From Myxococcaceae bacterium (GTDB lineage: Bacteria; Myxococcota; Myxococcia; Myxococcales; Myxococcaceae): a stretch of 64,000 nt of DNA. Where the stretch lies: positions 62,001 to 126,000 of the forward strand of contig JAIBBR010000001.1 of NCBI GenBank assembly GCA_019694575.1, in the 5' to 3' direction. Position 1 is the stretch's first letter, and the number at the start of each line of letters is the position of its first letter. Under the pieces are notes generated by a model. The model was not told where the DNA came from. It did no database searches and saw only the letters and a list, made by a program, of their open reading frames with translations. Shown here one piece after another: positions 1 to 8,346 of the stretch. Made by a program: the position numbers and the translations under genes.

Positions 1-498
1 GGTCTCTCCCATTTGCTCGAGTGGAAACAGCGCCACAAGCTTCGGGTTGGGAAAGCGCCACCCGAGTGAAGTGTCGAACATTTCCCACTTGCCGTTGGGG
101 AAACCCTCGGCCGGCTTGGGCATCGACCACGGTGCGCGGGTCATCGACTCGACACCGCCGGCGATCACCATGTCGGCTTCGCCCACCTCAATCATGCGGG
201 CCGCGGCCACCACTGCCTCTAACCCGCTGCCGCACAACCGGTTCACGGTCGCGGCCGGGACCGACTCGGGAAAACCCGCCAGCAGCACGCCCATGCGCGC
301 CACGTTGCGGTTGTCTTCACCGGCCTGGTTCGCGCAGCCGAAATACACCTCGTCGATACGCGCGACATCAACCGCGGTGCGCTTGACCAACGCCTTCAAC
401 ACCAAGGCCGCCAAGTCGTCGGGGCGAATGTCTTTGAGTGCTCCGCGGTATTTGCCAATCGGCGTGCGCACCGCGTCGATGATCAATGCTTGGCTCAT
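1..498 (-). CDS. Acetyl-CoA acetyltransferase (thiolase), N-terminal part
   Basis: Thiolase that condenses two acetyl-CoA or cleaves 3-ketoacyl-CoA, the last step of beta-oxidation. The 166 visible residues begin [19 protein letters not shown], the typical thiolase start. The active-site loop is [10 protein letters not shown] with the nucleophile at Cys89, and [10 protein letters not shown] follows. The start codon has a good ribosome site (AAGGGAG). The gene runs off the left edge of the window, so the C-terminal His and second Cys are not seen; it is cut by the window, not visibly broken. It lies 10 bases downstream of the oxidoreductase gene and is probably co-transcribed with it. The family call is firm; substrate chain length cannot be told. 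Confidence 0.95.
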   Translation of the reverse strand, partial: MSQALIIDAVRTPIGKYRGALKDIRPDDLAALVLKALVKRTAVDVARIDEVYFGCANQAGEDNRNVARMGVLLAGFPESVPAATVNRLCGSGLEAVVAAARMIEVGEADMVIAGGVESMTRAPWSMPKPAEGFPNGKWEMFDTSLGWRFPNPKLVALFPLEQMGET

Positions 499-508
499 GG
501 GGCTCCCT

Positions 509-1537
509 TCAAACTGTCAGCACCACATTGCCGAAGGTTTTGCGGTCTTCGAGCAGTTGGTGGGCTTGCGCTGCTTGCGTGAGTGGCAACGTGCAGTTGA
601 GCACCGGCTTCAACCGGCCCTCGTCGACCAACTTCAAAATGCGAAACAAGTCGCCCTTGCTACCCATGGTGCTGCCGAGCAGCGAAATGCGTTTGTAAAA
701 AAGCACGCGCAAATCGAGTGATACCGCGTGGCCGGTGGTGGCGCCGCAGGTCACTAAGCGGCCCCCGTAGGGCAGACACGCCACGCTCTTTTCGAAAGTA
801 CTGGCGCCGACATGTTCGAAGACCACGTCGACCATGCGGCGTTGGGTGCGCTGCTTCACCTCGTCGACGAAGTCGTGCGTGGTGTAATTGATCAGCTCAT
901 CGGCTCCGAGCGCTTTGGCTTTTTGCAACTTGGCGTCGGTCGACGCGGTGGCGAACACCGTCGCACCGAGCAGCTTGGCGATTTGTACCCCGGCGCTGCC
1001 TACGCCTGAGCCGGCGGCATGCACCAGCACTGTCTCGCCCGCTTGAAGTTGCGCACGGCGAACCAGCATGGTCCACGCGGTCAAAAACGTGAGTGGCAGG
1101 CAGGCGGCTTCGGCGAACGAGAGCGCTTGGGGTTTCGGCAGCACATTTTGTCGCGGCACGCAGAGGTATTCAGCGTAACCGCCGGCCAAGTGCTCGCCGA
1201 TGATGCGGTAGCCCTTGCAGAGATTGTCTTCGCCTTTGAGGCAGCGTTCGCACGCGCCGCACGACAGGCCAGGGTTCACCACCACTTCGGTACCGACGGG
1301 CAGATCGTCGACTTCAGCGCCCGCCGCGTCGATCACCCCCGCCACGTCACTGCCCAGCACGTGGGGGAACGAGAGCTTCAACCCCGGCCAGCCCTTGCGG
1401 GTCCACACGTCTAAGTGGTTCAGCGCCACCGCTTTGACCTTCACCCGCACTTCGCGGGCCTTCGGCTGAGGAATCGGCAAGTCCATGACTTCAAGGGCTT
1501 GCGGCCCGCCGTGTTGTCTAAAGGCGACTGCTCTCAT
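509..1537 (-). CDS. Zinc-type medium-chain alcohol dehydrogenase / quinone oxidoreductase
   Basis: Member of the medium-chain dehydrogenase superfamily, 342 residues, cytosolic, NAD(P)H-dependent. The structural-zinc cluster is intact, with Cys93, Cys96, Cys99 and Cys107 in the pattern [15 protein letters not shown]. The Rossmann nucleotide-binding loop is [11 protein letters not shown] near residue 170. The residue that is usually the catalytic-zinc Cys near position 40 is Asn (ALNHLD), as in zinc-poor quinone-reductase-like members, so catalysis may not use zinc. I chose the ATG at 1537 because homologues start MRAV; the frame stays open 69 bases further upstream without family similarity. 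The thiolase gene follows after 10 bases, which suggests a role in acyl or ketone metabolism. The substrate is unknown. Confidence 0.9.
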   Translation of the reverse strand: MRAVAFRQHGGPQALEVMDLPIPQPKAREVRVKVKAVALNHLDVWTRKGWPGLKLSFPHVLGSDVAGVIDAAGAEVDDLPVGTEVVVNPGLSCGACERCLKGEDNLCKGYRIIGEHLAGGYAEYLCVPRQNVLPKPQALSFAEAACLPLTFLTAWTMLVRRAQLQAGETVLVHAAGSGVGSAGVQIAKLLGATVFATASTDAKLQKAKALGADELINYTTHDFVDEVKQRTQRRMVDVVFEHVGASTFEKSVACLPYGGRLVTCGATTGHAVSLDLRVLFYKRISLLGSTMGSKGDLFRILKLVDEGRLKPVLNCTLPLTQAAQAHQLLEDRKTFGNVVLTV

Positions 1538-1611
1538 GGGCGATGCTCCGTGTCCTTGCCGTGTGTGAAGCCGGGTGGTTATAAGCCTGCGCGTTCGAAA
1601 AGCCATCGGAG

Positions 1612-2679
1612 ATGAAACAAGTGAACCGTGTATTTGCCAGTTGTGTCGCTGTCATTGCAGTGAGCCTTTTCGCGTGTGGCCCTGCGCGCCCCAAAAGTGA
1701 CGCAGGCACAGGAGGCGGCACCGGCACCGGCGGTGGCGGAGCCTGCGTCGGCAATTGCGGCACCGGCGGTGGTTCAGGGGGCGGTGGCGGCGGCACGGGC
1801 GGTGGCACGGGCGGTGGCAGCTCTGGTGTCGACGGCGGCGGCCTGCGCGACGTGACGGTGGCGCAAGCGCGGCAGGCCACGTTCTGCACTGACAACGTGA
1901 AGCTCACCGGAGTCGTGGTGACGGCGCTCGACAACGTCTTTCAAGGTGGCCAAGGCGATTACACCGCGCAGTTCTGGGTGGCTGACCCGAACAACCCGGG
2001 CAACGGTATCTTCGTCGACAAGTTCTACAACGACGAGCCCAAGGCCTATGCCCCGCAAATTGGCGATGTGCTCACCATCGAAGGCTTCGTGCAGCGCAAT
2101 TCAAAGTACGACGACCGCGTTGCTTACCGCACGGTGGTGAAAAGCCAGTTCGGTTGCGGCATCGGCGCGACGGGCAAGCTCGTCATCACCAAGACTGGCA
2201 CCATGGCGGCGCTGAACGATCCGGCGGCTCCCAACGGCTTCGGCACCAACAGTGACGGTGGCACGTTGAAAGCCAACCGCGACCTCGCGGGCAGTCGCGT
2301 TTCGATTCCTGGTCCGCTCACGTTGACTGACGCCACGCCGGCCCGCATGAAGCGCTTGGGCGGCACCAACACCGTGTACTTCGGCTTCGAAGTGACTGGC
2401 GGCATTTTGGTGAACAACTACAAGACGTATGATCGCTCCTTCAGCGACGGTGGCAGCGAAATTCGCTGCGACTACGGCGCCATGGTTCGCGACGGCGGCA
2501 CGGTGACGTTCCCCAACGGCATCAAGGGCGTGTGGGACACATTCTCGCATGCGCCCTGCTACGACGGTTCGTCGAGCGGCAGCTGCAAGCGTGACGCCGG
2601 CTTCGTGCCCGCCACCACCACCGACTTCACCTATGTACTCTACCCTCAGAACTGCAACGCTGACCTCGTAGGTCAATAG
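1612..2679 (+). CDS. Secreted lipoprotein with Gly/Thr linker and OB-fold-like domain
   Basis: A lipoprotein signal is visible: a basic start, a hydrophobic stretch and a lipobox SLFAC with the lipidated Cys at residue 22. A Gly/Thr linker of about 45 residues follows and probably holds the folded part away from the membrane. Residues from about 85 on include an OB-fold-like stretch (KLTGVVVTALDN, then GDVLTIEGFVQ) resembling domains found in extracellular nucleases and other myxobacterial lipoproteins; I see no catalytic motif. Its TAG stop shares a base with the GTG start of the enoyl-CoA hydratase gene, so the two are probably translated together, an odd pairing of an envelope and a cytosolic protein. 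The lipoprotein call is firm; function is unknown. Confidence 0.85.
   Translation: MKQVNRVFASCVAVIAVSLFACGPARPKSDAGTGGGTGTGGGGACVGNCGTGGGSGGGGGGTGGGTGGGSSGVDGGGLRDVTVAQARQATFCTDNVKLTGVVVTALDNVFQGGQGDYTAQFWVADPNNPGNGIFVDKFYNDEPKAYAPQIGDVLTIEGFVQRNSKYDDRVAYRTVVKSQFGCGIGATGKLVITKTGTMAALNDPAAPNGFGTNSDGGTLKANRDLAGSRVSIPGPLTLTDATPARMKRLGGTNTVYFGFEVTGGILVNNYKTYDRSFSDGGSEIRCDYGAMVRDGGTVTFPNGIKGVWDTFSHAPCYDGSSSGSCKRDAGFVPATTTDFTYVLYPQNCNADLVGQ
1708..1824 (+). repeat. Low-complexity GGC/ACC tract coding for the Gly-Thr linker
   Basis: Imperfect short repeats of GGCGGCACC and GGTGGC type encode the flexible linker of the lipoprotein. Such a tract can change length by slippage without leaving the frame. 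No separate function is claimed. Confidence 0.7.
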
Positions 2680-3431
2680 TGACGGTTCTCAACGCCAGGG
2701 TGGGGGCTGACGGTGTCGGCCACCTCGAGCTCAACCGGCCCGAGGTGCGCAACGCGATCAACGCCGAGATGATTGCGGCGTTGCACGCCCAGCTCGACGA
2801 ATGGGCGCGCCGAGACGATGTGCGCTGCGTGGTGCTTTCGGGCGCGGGCGGCAAGGCCTTCGCCGGTGGGGCCGACATCGCCGAGTTGAAAGCGCGCACC
2901 CATGCCCAAGCGTTTTGGGGCATCAACCAGAACCTGTTTCAGAAGGTCGAAGATTTTCCCCGCCCGGTAATTGCGGCGATTGACGGCTACGCATTGGGCG
3001 GTGGGCTAGAATTGGCGCTGGCCTGCGACATTCGCGTCGCCTCCCAGAGCGCCAAAGTGGGTCTGCCCGAAGTGACGCTGGGCATTTACCCGGCGGCGGG
3101 CGGCACGTGGCGGTTGCCGAAAGTGGTGGGCATGGGCCGTGCGAAAGACTTGGTCTTCACTGGCCGGGTGGTTGACGCCGACGAAGCGTTTTCGTGGGGC
3201 CTCTTCGAGCGGTTGGTCGACAGCGACGCACTTTCAGAAGCGAAACGCATTGCCGCTACCATCGCAGGCAATGCTCCGCTTGCGGTGCAGGTGGCGAAAG
3301 TGTCGCTCAACACGGGCGCAAAGGGTGGCTCGGTCGAGTCAGTTGAACGGCTTGGGCAGGCGTTGCTCTTCGATTCACCCGAAAAGCACGCCCGCATGGG
3401 CGCTTTCCTCGATAAACGCGCGAAAAAGTAG
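2679..3431 (+). CDS. Enoyl-CoA hydratase / isomerase family protein
   Basis: Crotonase-fold enzyme of 250 residues that hydrates trans-2-enoyl-CoA in beta-oxidation. The family signature IDGYALGGGLELALACD is present. The two Glu residues that activate water in enoyl-CoA hydratases are both kept, at 111 (GGGLE) and 131 (GLPE), 20 residues apart as in the rat enzyme. The oxyanion-hole region FAGGADI is also present. This favours a true hydratase over an isomerase or other crotonase. It starts at a GTG that overlaps the stop of the upstream lipoprotein by one base and is followed after 35 bases by a 3-hydroxyacyl-CoA dehydrogenase gene, the enzyme for the next step. Confidence 0.95.
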   Translation: MTVLNARVGADGVGHLELNRPEVRNAINAEMIAALHAQLDEWARRDDVRCVVLSGAGGKAFAGGADIAELKARTHAQAFWGINQNLFQKVEDFPRPVIAAIDGYALGGGLELALACDIRVASQSAKVGLPEVTLGIYPAAGGTWRLPKVVGMGRAKDLVFTGRVVDADEAFSWGLFERLVDSDALSEAKRIAATIAGNAPLAVQVAKVSLNTGAKGGSVESVERLGQALLFDSPEKHARMGAFLDKRAKK

Positions 3432-3466
3432 CGCTTTTTCACGTCAACCAGCGTCAAATAGGGGGC

Positions 3467-4321
3467 ATGAGCCTCGAAATCACCCATGTCGGCGTTTTAG
3501 GCGCCGGCGCCATGGGCCATGGCATTGCGCACGTGAGCGCCATGGCTGGTTACACCACGCAGTTGTTCGATCTCTCGATGCCGCTCGCCAACGCGGGCCT
3601 CGAGAAAATTCGCAAAAACCTCGACGTCGGGGTGGAAAAGAAAAAGGTCACCCCGGCAGCGCGTGACGCGGCGATGGGTCGGTTGTCAGCGGTCGATTCA
3701 TTGGCGGTGTTGGGGGGGTGCCAGCTGATCATCGAAGCGATACCCGAGAAGCTCGAGCTCAAGCAGAAGACGTTCGCCGAGCTCTCGAAAGTGTGCGGGC
3801 CCGACACGCTTCTGGCGTCGAACACCAGCTCGCTCTCGGTGACCGAAATTGCCGCCGCCGCCACCCGGCCCGAGCGCGTTTTGGGCATGCACTTCTTCAA
3901 CCCCGTGCACTTGATGAAACTGTTGGAATTGGTGCGGGCGTACCAAACGTCTGACGCCACGCTGGCCGCGGCGCGCACGTTTGGTGAGAAGATCGGCAAA
4001 GAGATGGTGGTGGTGAAAGACTCGCCGGGTTTTGCGTCGACGCGCCTCGGCGTTGCGGTGGGCTTAGAAGCGATTCGCATGCTCGAAGAGGGCGTGGCGA
4101 GCGCCGAAGACATCGATCGTGCGATGGAGCTCGGCTATGGTTTCCCCATGGGGCCGCTCAAACTGGGCGACTTGGTGGGCCTCGATATTCGACTGAATAT
4201 TGCCGAATATTTGTACCAAGAGCTGGGGAGCCCCACATTCCGGCCTCCGCAGCTGCTCAAGCGCATGGTGCGGGCGGGTAAGCTGGGGCGTAAAACGGGC
4301 CAGGGTTTCTACACGTACTGA
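3467..4321 (+). CDS. 3-hydroxyacyl-CoA (3-hydroxybutyryl-CoA) dehydrogenase
   Basis: Stand-alone 3-hydroxyacyl-CoA dehydrogenase of 284 residues, the usual length for the short monofunctional form. It oxidises L-3-hydroxyacyl-CoA to 3-ketoacyl-CoA with NAD. The N-terminal Rossmann loop is GVLGAGAMGHGIA (residues 9-21). The catalytic region has ASNTSSLS (Ser near 121) and MHFFNPV with His142. The C-terminal dimerisation domain ends with the family-typical GRKTGQGFYTY. It follows the hydratase gene, and only 13 bases separate it from the kinase gene downstream, so all three are likely one transcript. Confidence 0.96.
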   Translation: MSLEITHVGVLGAGAMGHGIAHVSAMAGYTTQLFDLSMPLANAGLEKIRKNLDVGVEKKKVTPAARDAAMGRLSAVDSLAVLGGCQLIIEAIPEKLELKQKTFAELSKVCGPDTLLASNTSSLSVTEIAAAATRPERVLGMHFFNPVHLMKLLELVRAYQTSDATLAAARTFGEKIGKEMVVVKDSPGFASTRLGVAVGLEAIRMLEEGVASAEDIDRAMELGYGFPMGPLKLGDLVGLDIRLNIAEYLYQELGSPTFRPPQLLKRMVRAGKLGRKTGQGFYTY

Positions 4322-4334
4322 CTGCTTTAGAAAG

Positions 4335-6482
4335 GTGTCGCCGCGCCTGATTACCGAGACGTCGCCACATAACACCACGCCGTTCGGCAGGTACTTGCTC
4401 CTCAAGCGGGTTGCGGTGGGAGGCATGGCGGAGCTGTACCTGGCGAAAGATGTCGAAGCGAAACGGTTGGTGGTGATCAAACGCATTCTGCCGTACCTCG
4501 CCCAGCAGGCCGAGTTCGTGCAGATGTTCTTAGACGAAGCGCGCATTGCCGCGCAGCTGCACCACCCGAACATCATTCAGGTGTACGAGCTGGGCTCGCT
4601 CGAGGGCTCGATCTTCTTGGCGATGGAGTTCGTCGAAGGGGTCGACCTGCGCAAAATTCTGCAGGCTGAATTGGCGAGGCGCCGGTTGGTACCGCCGAAG
4701 ATCGCCGCGTCGCTCACGGCCACGCTGTGCTCGGGGCTCGACTACGCCCACAAACGCAAAGGCGGCGACGGCCGGCCGCTGGGTATCATTCACCGTGACG
4801 TCAGCCCGCAGAATTTAATGGTCGGCTTCAAAGGCGAAGTGAAGCTGGTCGACTTCGGCATCGCCAAAGCCACTGCGTTCATGGAGCGCAGCCAGCCCGG
4901 TATCATCAAAGGCAAATTTCTTTACCTCTCGCCCGAGCAGCTGGCGCAGGAGCGCGTTGATCACCGTGCCGATATTTTCGCGGTAGGCACCATGCTGTAC
5001 GAGGTGACCACGGGCCGAAGCCCGTTCTTCAAACCCACCACCGAGGGGGTGATCTACGCGATTCGCGCCGAAGACCCTCAAGCGCCGCACCTGGTGTCAC
5101 GCGATGTTCCGGTGGAGATTTCGCGGGTGGTGATGCGCTGTCTGGTGAAAGACCGCGACAAGCGCTACCAGCACGCGGGTGAAATTCAGGCCGATCTCGA
5201 AGACTATTTGCAGCGAATTCGTTTCGGCGCTGACGAAGTGCGCAACTATGTGTCGAAGCTCTTCGGCGCCGACGAAGAGCGTACGCAGCTGTTTACCGGC
5301 AATGACCTGCCGCCGACTGGCGAAATGCCTCCAGTGACTGACGCTGCGCCCGCGGGCGACGAGGCTGCACAAGAGGTCAAAACCAACCCGGTACGAACCA
5401 GCCCCCATGCGGTGGTCATGCGCACCGTACCCACCGCCCGGGCGATCGGCGCGATGGACGCGTTGCCCACCACCGACCAGGTGTTGCTCAACGAAATGGG
5501 GCTCGAGCCAACCCACATGGCGACTGACTTGCCGGCCGAATTCAGAGCGTCGAGCGGGCCTCCGGTGTTGACTTCGAATGCGCCGACGCCGTCGTTCGCC
5601 GAGGCCGCCCGGGCGCAAGGGGCGCCCCGGCCCAGCCCGGGTATTGTGCCGCGCCCCACGCCGCCTCCGCGCGAGGGCAAAGCGGTCTTCGAAGTGCCGT
5701 CGGTCTATGCCAAAGATGAATTGCCGGGGGTGAGTTTTCCCAGCTTGCCGCGCGAGCCGCGCACCACGCCACAGCGGCCCTCGGCGCTGAAAAGCCGAAC
5801 CAGCGCCAGCATCGAAAAGCCGCTCCCGGTTGTCAGCGAGCCGGCGCCATCGACCGCGCCTGGCGTTACCACTGACCCGAATCGAAAAACGTCTGATCGC
5901 AGCGATGCCTACATGGCGTTGGGCACCGCCGACATTACCGGGCAGACCAGGTGGGTACGGCTGACCTCGAAGGCCCGGGCGTTCTTTGCTCAAGTCAGCG
6001 AGAAGCCCTGGTTGGTGGCGGTGCTGGCGTGTGTGGTGGTGCTGCTGGTGGCGCTGGTGGCCGCAGGCATCATGCGCTCGCTCAACCCAGACCCGGTGGC
6101 CTCGCACAAAAGCACCGAAAGATCGGCGCCGCCGCGGGCCAAACTTCGCCCGCAGGTGGCTTTACCCGTCACCCCCGCGTTGACGCCGGTGCCTGTGGCG
6201 CCGGTGGTTGACGCCGGCATTGGTGAAGTGGCTCCGGCGGCCGAAGCGCTGCCTGCTCCTGAAGTCGACAACAAGGTGCAAGTGAATTTCACGGCGCCGA
6301 AAGACACCGCGATTCAAGACGGCGAAGGGAGGCCGATTTCACCCAATGGCGCGGGCTACTTCGTTCCCGGCAAGCACAAGGTGACGTTCCGCTGCGTGGG
6401 GCGCCAGTCGATGTTCACCGAGTTCGAAGTGAAGGCCACCGGCGAGGTGCAGACCGTGACGCTGCGCTGCCCGAAGAAGTAG
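4335..6482 (+). CDS. Membrane-anchored serine/threonine protein kinase
   Basis: Eukaryotic-type Ser/Thr kinase of about 715 residues. The kinase domain (about 17-290) has a degenerate Gly loop (RVAVGGMAELY), ATP lysine Lys49 in VVIKRI, catalytic loop IIHRDVSPQN with Asp155, and DFG at 173-175. A long Pro/Ala-rich region (about 330-550) leads to one membrane helix at about 556-582, then a small C-terminal beta domain (from about 640) that is probably outside and resembles PEGA-like modules. The start is set at a GTG at 4335 just after the dehydrogenase gene. The frame also runs upstream inside that gene, but those residues look like a shadow. Target and signal are unknown. Confidence 0.9.
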   Translation: MSPRLITETSPHNTTPFGRYLLLKRVAVGGMAELYLAKDVEAKRLVVIKRILPYLAQQAEFVQMFLDEARIAAQLHHPNIIQVYELGSLEGSIFLAMEFVEGVDLRKILQAELARRRLVPPKIAASLTATLCSGLDYAHKRKGGDGRPLGIIHRDVSPQNLMVGFKGEVKLVDFGIAKATAFMERSQPGIIKGKFLYLSPEQLAQERVDHRADIFAVGTMLYEVTTGRSPFFKPTTEGVIYAIRAEDPQAPHLVSRDVPVEISRVVMRCLVKDRDKRYQHAGEIQADLEDYLQRIRFGADEVRNYVSKLFGADEERTQLFTGNDLPPTGEMPPVTDAAPAGDEAAQEVKTNPVRTSPHAVVMRTVPTARAIGAMDALPTTDQVLLNEMGLEPTHMATDLPAEFRASSGPPVLTSNAPTPSFAEAARAQGAPRPSPGIVPRPTPPPREGKAVFEVPSVYAKDELPGVSFPSLPREPRTTPQRPSALKSRTSASIEKPLPVVSEPAPSTAPGVTTDPNRKTSDRSDAYMALGTADITGQTRWVRLTSKARAFFAQVSEKPWLVAVLACVVVLLVALVAAGIMRSLNPDPVASHKSTERSAPPRAKLRPQVALPVTPALTPVPVAPVVDAGIGEVAPAAEALPAPEVDNKVQVNFTAPKDTAIQDGEGRPISPNGAGYFVPGKHKVTFRCVGRQSMFTEFEVKATGEVQTVTLRCPKK

Positions 6483-6559
6483 CGCGGCATATTCTCGGCA
6501 GTGGCGAACCCCCCGAGCGCGGGTTTACGGGGTGGGTGCGTTTCAATAGAACGGCGCGT

Positions 6560-7243
6560 ATGACGCCAATTGTTGACCAGCCGCAGAACCCGCCAGTGAA
6601 GTACTCGCTGCCCCTCATCGCGATGGTGTTGAGCATCGCCGGCATTTGTTTTTGTCCCACGGCGTTGGTGGGAGCCATTCTCGGCATCGTTGCGTGGGTT
6701 CGAATCAGCAAAGAGCCACACCTGCCTGGCAAGGGGTTTGCCATCGCGGCGACGTTTATTCCTTTGGCGCTGGTGCCGATCGTCGGCATTCAGGCGGCGA
6801 TCGTGATTCCCAATTTCATCAGGTTTCAAGCACGCTCGAAACAAGCCGAATGCAAGACTCAGTTGAAGAGCCTGTGGGTGGCGCAGCGCATGTTTCACGA
6901 AGAACGGCACGCCTGGGCTGGGCAGTTTGGCGAGCTCGCTTTTCGTCCGGAGCAGGGAAACCGCTATTCTTATTTTCTCACCGCGACCGAAGTGATTCTC
7001 GCAGACCCGAAACGGGCCGTCTCGGGGGCTACACCGCCGAGCCATGTCGCCGCGCTTCATGAGCATGGCATCGAGGTAGGAGTCAGCGATGAAGGCTTCA
7101 CCGCGGCTTGCGTGGGCAATATCGACAACGACCCCGTGCTCGATATTTGGACCATCTCGAGTGAAGACCGCATGGGCGCCGACGGTGTCACGGTACCCGC
7201 GGGCACGCCGGTGAACGTGCTCAACGACGTTACGGAGTCATAA
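6560..7243 (+). CDS. Membrane protein with DUF4190-like region and pilin-like C-terminal part
   Basis: Protein of 227 residues. The N-terminal part has two or three hydrophobic segments (about 15-45 and 60-85) with the small-residue pattern of DUF4190-like proteins. The second leads into IPNFIRFQARSKQAECKTQLK, close to the helix of type IV pilins and pseudopilins. The remaining 120 residues form a soluble part with DNDPVLDIWTI, also pilin-like. I do not see a classic prepilin cleavage site at the very N-terminus. A GTG at 6536 is an alternative start. It follows the kinase gene on the same strand by 77 bases. The role is unknown; a pilin-derived membrane protein is the best description. Confidence 0.8.
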   Translation: MTPIVDQPQNPPVKYSLPLIAMVLSIAGICFCPTALVGAILGIVAWVRISKEPHLPGKGFAIAATFIPLALVPIVGIQAAIVIPNFIRFQARSKQAECKTQLKSLWVAQRMFHEERHAWAGQFGELAFRPEQGNRYSYFLTATEVILADPKRAVSGATPPSHVAALHEHGIEVGVSDEGFTAACVGNIDNDPVLDIWTISSEDRMGADGVTVPAGTPVNVLNDVTES

Positions 7244-7258
7244 GGGCGCTGGGCCCTT
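7242..7258. terminator. Weak hairpin between convergent genes
   Basis: AAGGGC pairs with GCCCTT across a 5-base loop, directly at the stop codon of the pilin-like gene and before the convergent gene ends at 7266. The stem is short and has no long U tract, so this is only a possible bidirectional terminator. Confidence 0.3.
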
Positions 7259-7265
7259 TAAGCCG

Positions 7266-8345
7266 CTACGGCAGAATCAAGCCCCCAGGGCTGCGCCGCT
7301 CGGCCGGTGCGTCGGGCGCGCCTTGTGCCTGTTCTTTCGCCGCCTGTATCGCGGCTGCTTGTGTCGACAGCATGAGCACTTTTTCGAACATCACCACGAA
7401 GAAGGGGGCCGGTGTATTGTCGGTCTGAGCGTTCAACGCCGCGGCTTCGTCACGGGCCGCTTGCGCAGTGTCGCCCCGGCCATTGGCCTCGAAGACTTCA
7501 GCCATGTTCACCAGCCGACGCGCATAGAGCGCGCGAATGTCGTGAGTGGCGAACTCGCTGGCCGTCTGCTCGAGCTTCTTGCGGCTTTGCTCCACGCGTT
7601 GCGGCTCTGACAGTTGCAAGGGCGACAGACGCACTTCTTCCATGCGCTGGAGCAGCACCCGAATCATCGGCTCGTGCGGTAGCCAACTCACCAGCTCTCT
7701 TTCTCGGTGCAGACGTTGCGCTTGGCTCGGTTGCGCCTTGGCGGTGGGCAGAAAAGCCACCCGGCGCTCTTTGGGCGTTAACCCCAGTCGCCGCACCAAG
7801 CTCTCGGCGTCGGCGTTGGGCAACCCCGTCTGCGCCTTGTGGTGCAAAAACAGCGCGTGCTGCAGCTCTTCGATGGCGCGGTCGAACGGCACTTCAAGTG
7901 AGCTCTGGGGGTTGGCGCGAATCGCTTTGAGCTGCTTTTTATAGTCGCCTCGGCTCAGGTCTAAGCGCGTCAAGTCGAGCAGGCCCAACGTGTCGCTCAG
8001 CACGCATTGGTAGCTTTCTAACCCTTGGCCTTTGACCGCACGCGCGAAGAGCATCGCCCGTTCGCCGGTGCCGATGATTGCCGAGAGCAGCGAGGGCGGC
8101 TCTTCAGGCGCAACGGGCGCAGAAACAGGTGGGCGGGGGGCTGAAGGCGCCGGTGCAGGTATCGCCACGCCCTTTGACTTCAATTGGTACAGGCCCTTCT
8201 TGGCCAACTTGGCGAGGGCCTTGTGCGGCGAAGTGGTGAGCGCGGTCAGCACGTCGATGCGTTGGGCTTCGACGGCGGCTTGCACCGCTTGGGCCGACTC
8301 AGCGGCAGGGAGCGCTTCAATTTGTGGGGCAGTCATCGGGCTCAT
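7266..8345 (-). CDS. Hypothetical protein, Ala-rich, no recognised domain
   Basis: Protein of 359 residues that I do not recognise. It has no signal peptide and no membrane helix, so it is probably cytosolic. The N-terminal 55 residues look like a short HEAT- or helix-type repeat (HKALAKLAKKGLYQLKSKG). A Pro/Ala linker comes at about 60-80, then a mostly helical remainder with many Leu, Arg and Glu. Its start codon lies one base after the stop of the upstream membrane-protein gene, so the two are probably translated from one message. No catalytic motif is seen. Confidence 0.7.
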   Translation of the reverse strand: MSPMTAPQIEALPAAESAQAVQAAVEAQRIDVLTALTTSPHKALAKLAKKGLYQLKSKGVAIPAPAPSAPRPPVSAPVAPEEPPSLLSAIIGTGERAMLFARAVKGQGLESYQCVLSDTLGLLDLTRLDLSRGDYKKQLKAIRANPQSSLEVPFDRAIEELQHALFLHHKAQTGLPNADAESLVRRLGLTPKERRVAFLPTAKAQPSQAQRLHRERELVSWLPHEPMIRVLLQRMEEVRLSPLQLSEPQRVEQSRKKLEQTASEFATHDIRALYARRLVNMAEVFEANGRGDTAQAARDEAAALNAQTDNTPAPFFVVMFEKVLMLSTQAAAIQAAKEQAQGAPDAPAERRSPGGLILP

Positions 8346-8346
8346 G

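Noticed and set aside
5097-6107. Long minus-strand open frame of 336 residues across the kinase gene
   Set aside because: It is the antisense reading of high-GC kinase sequence; its composition (His, Arg, Gly-rich) shows no domain, and the plus-strand kinase motifs are clear.
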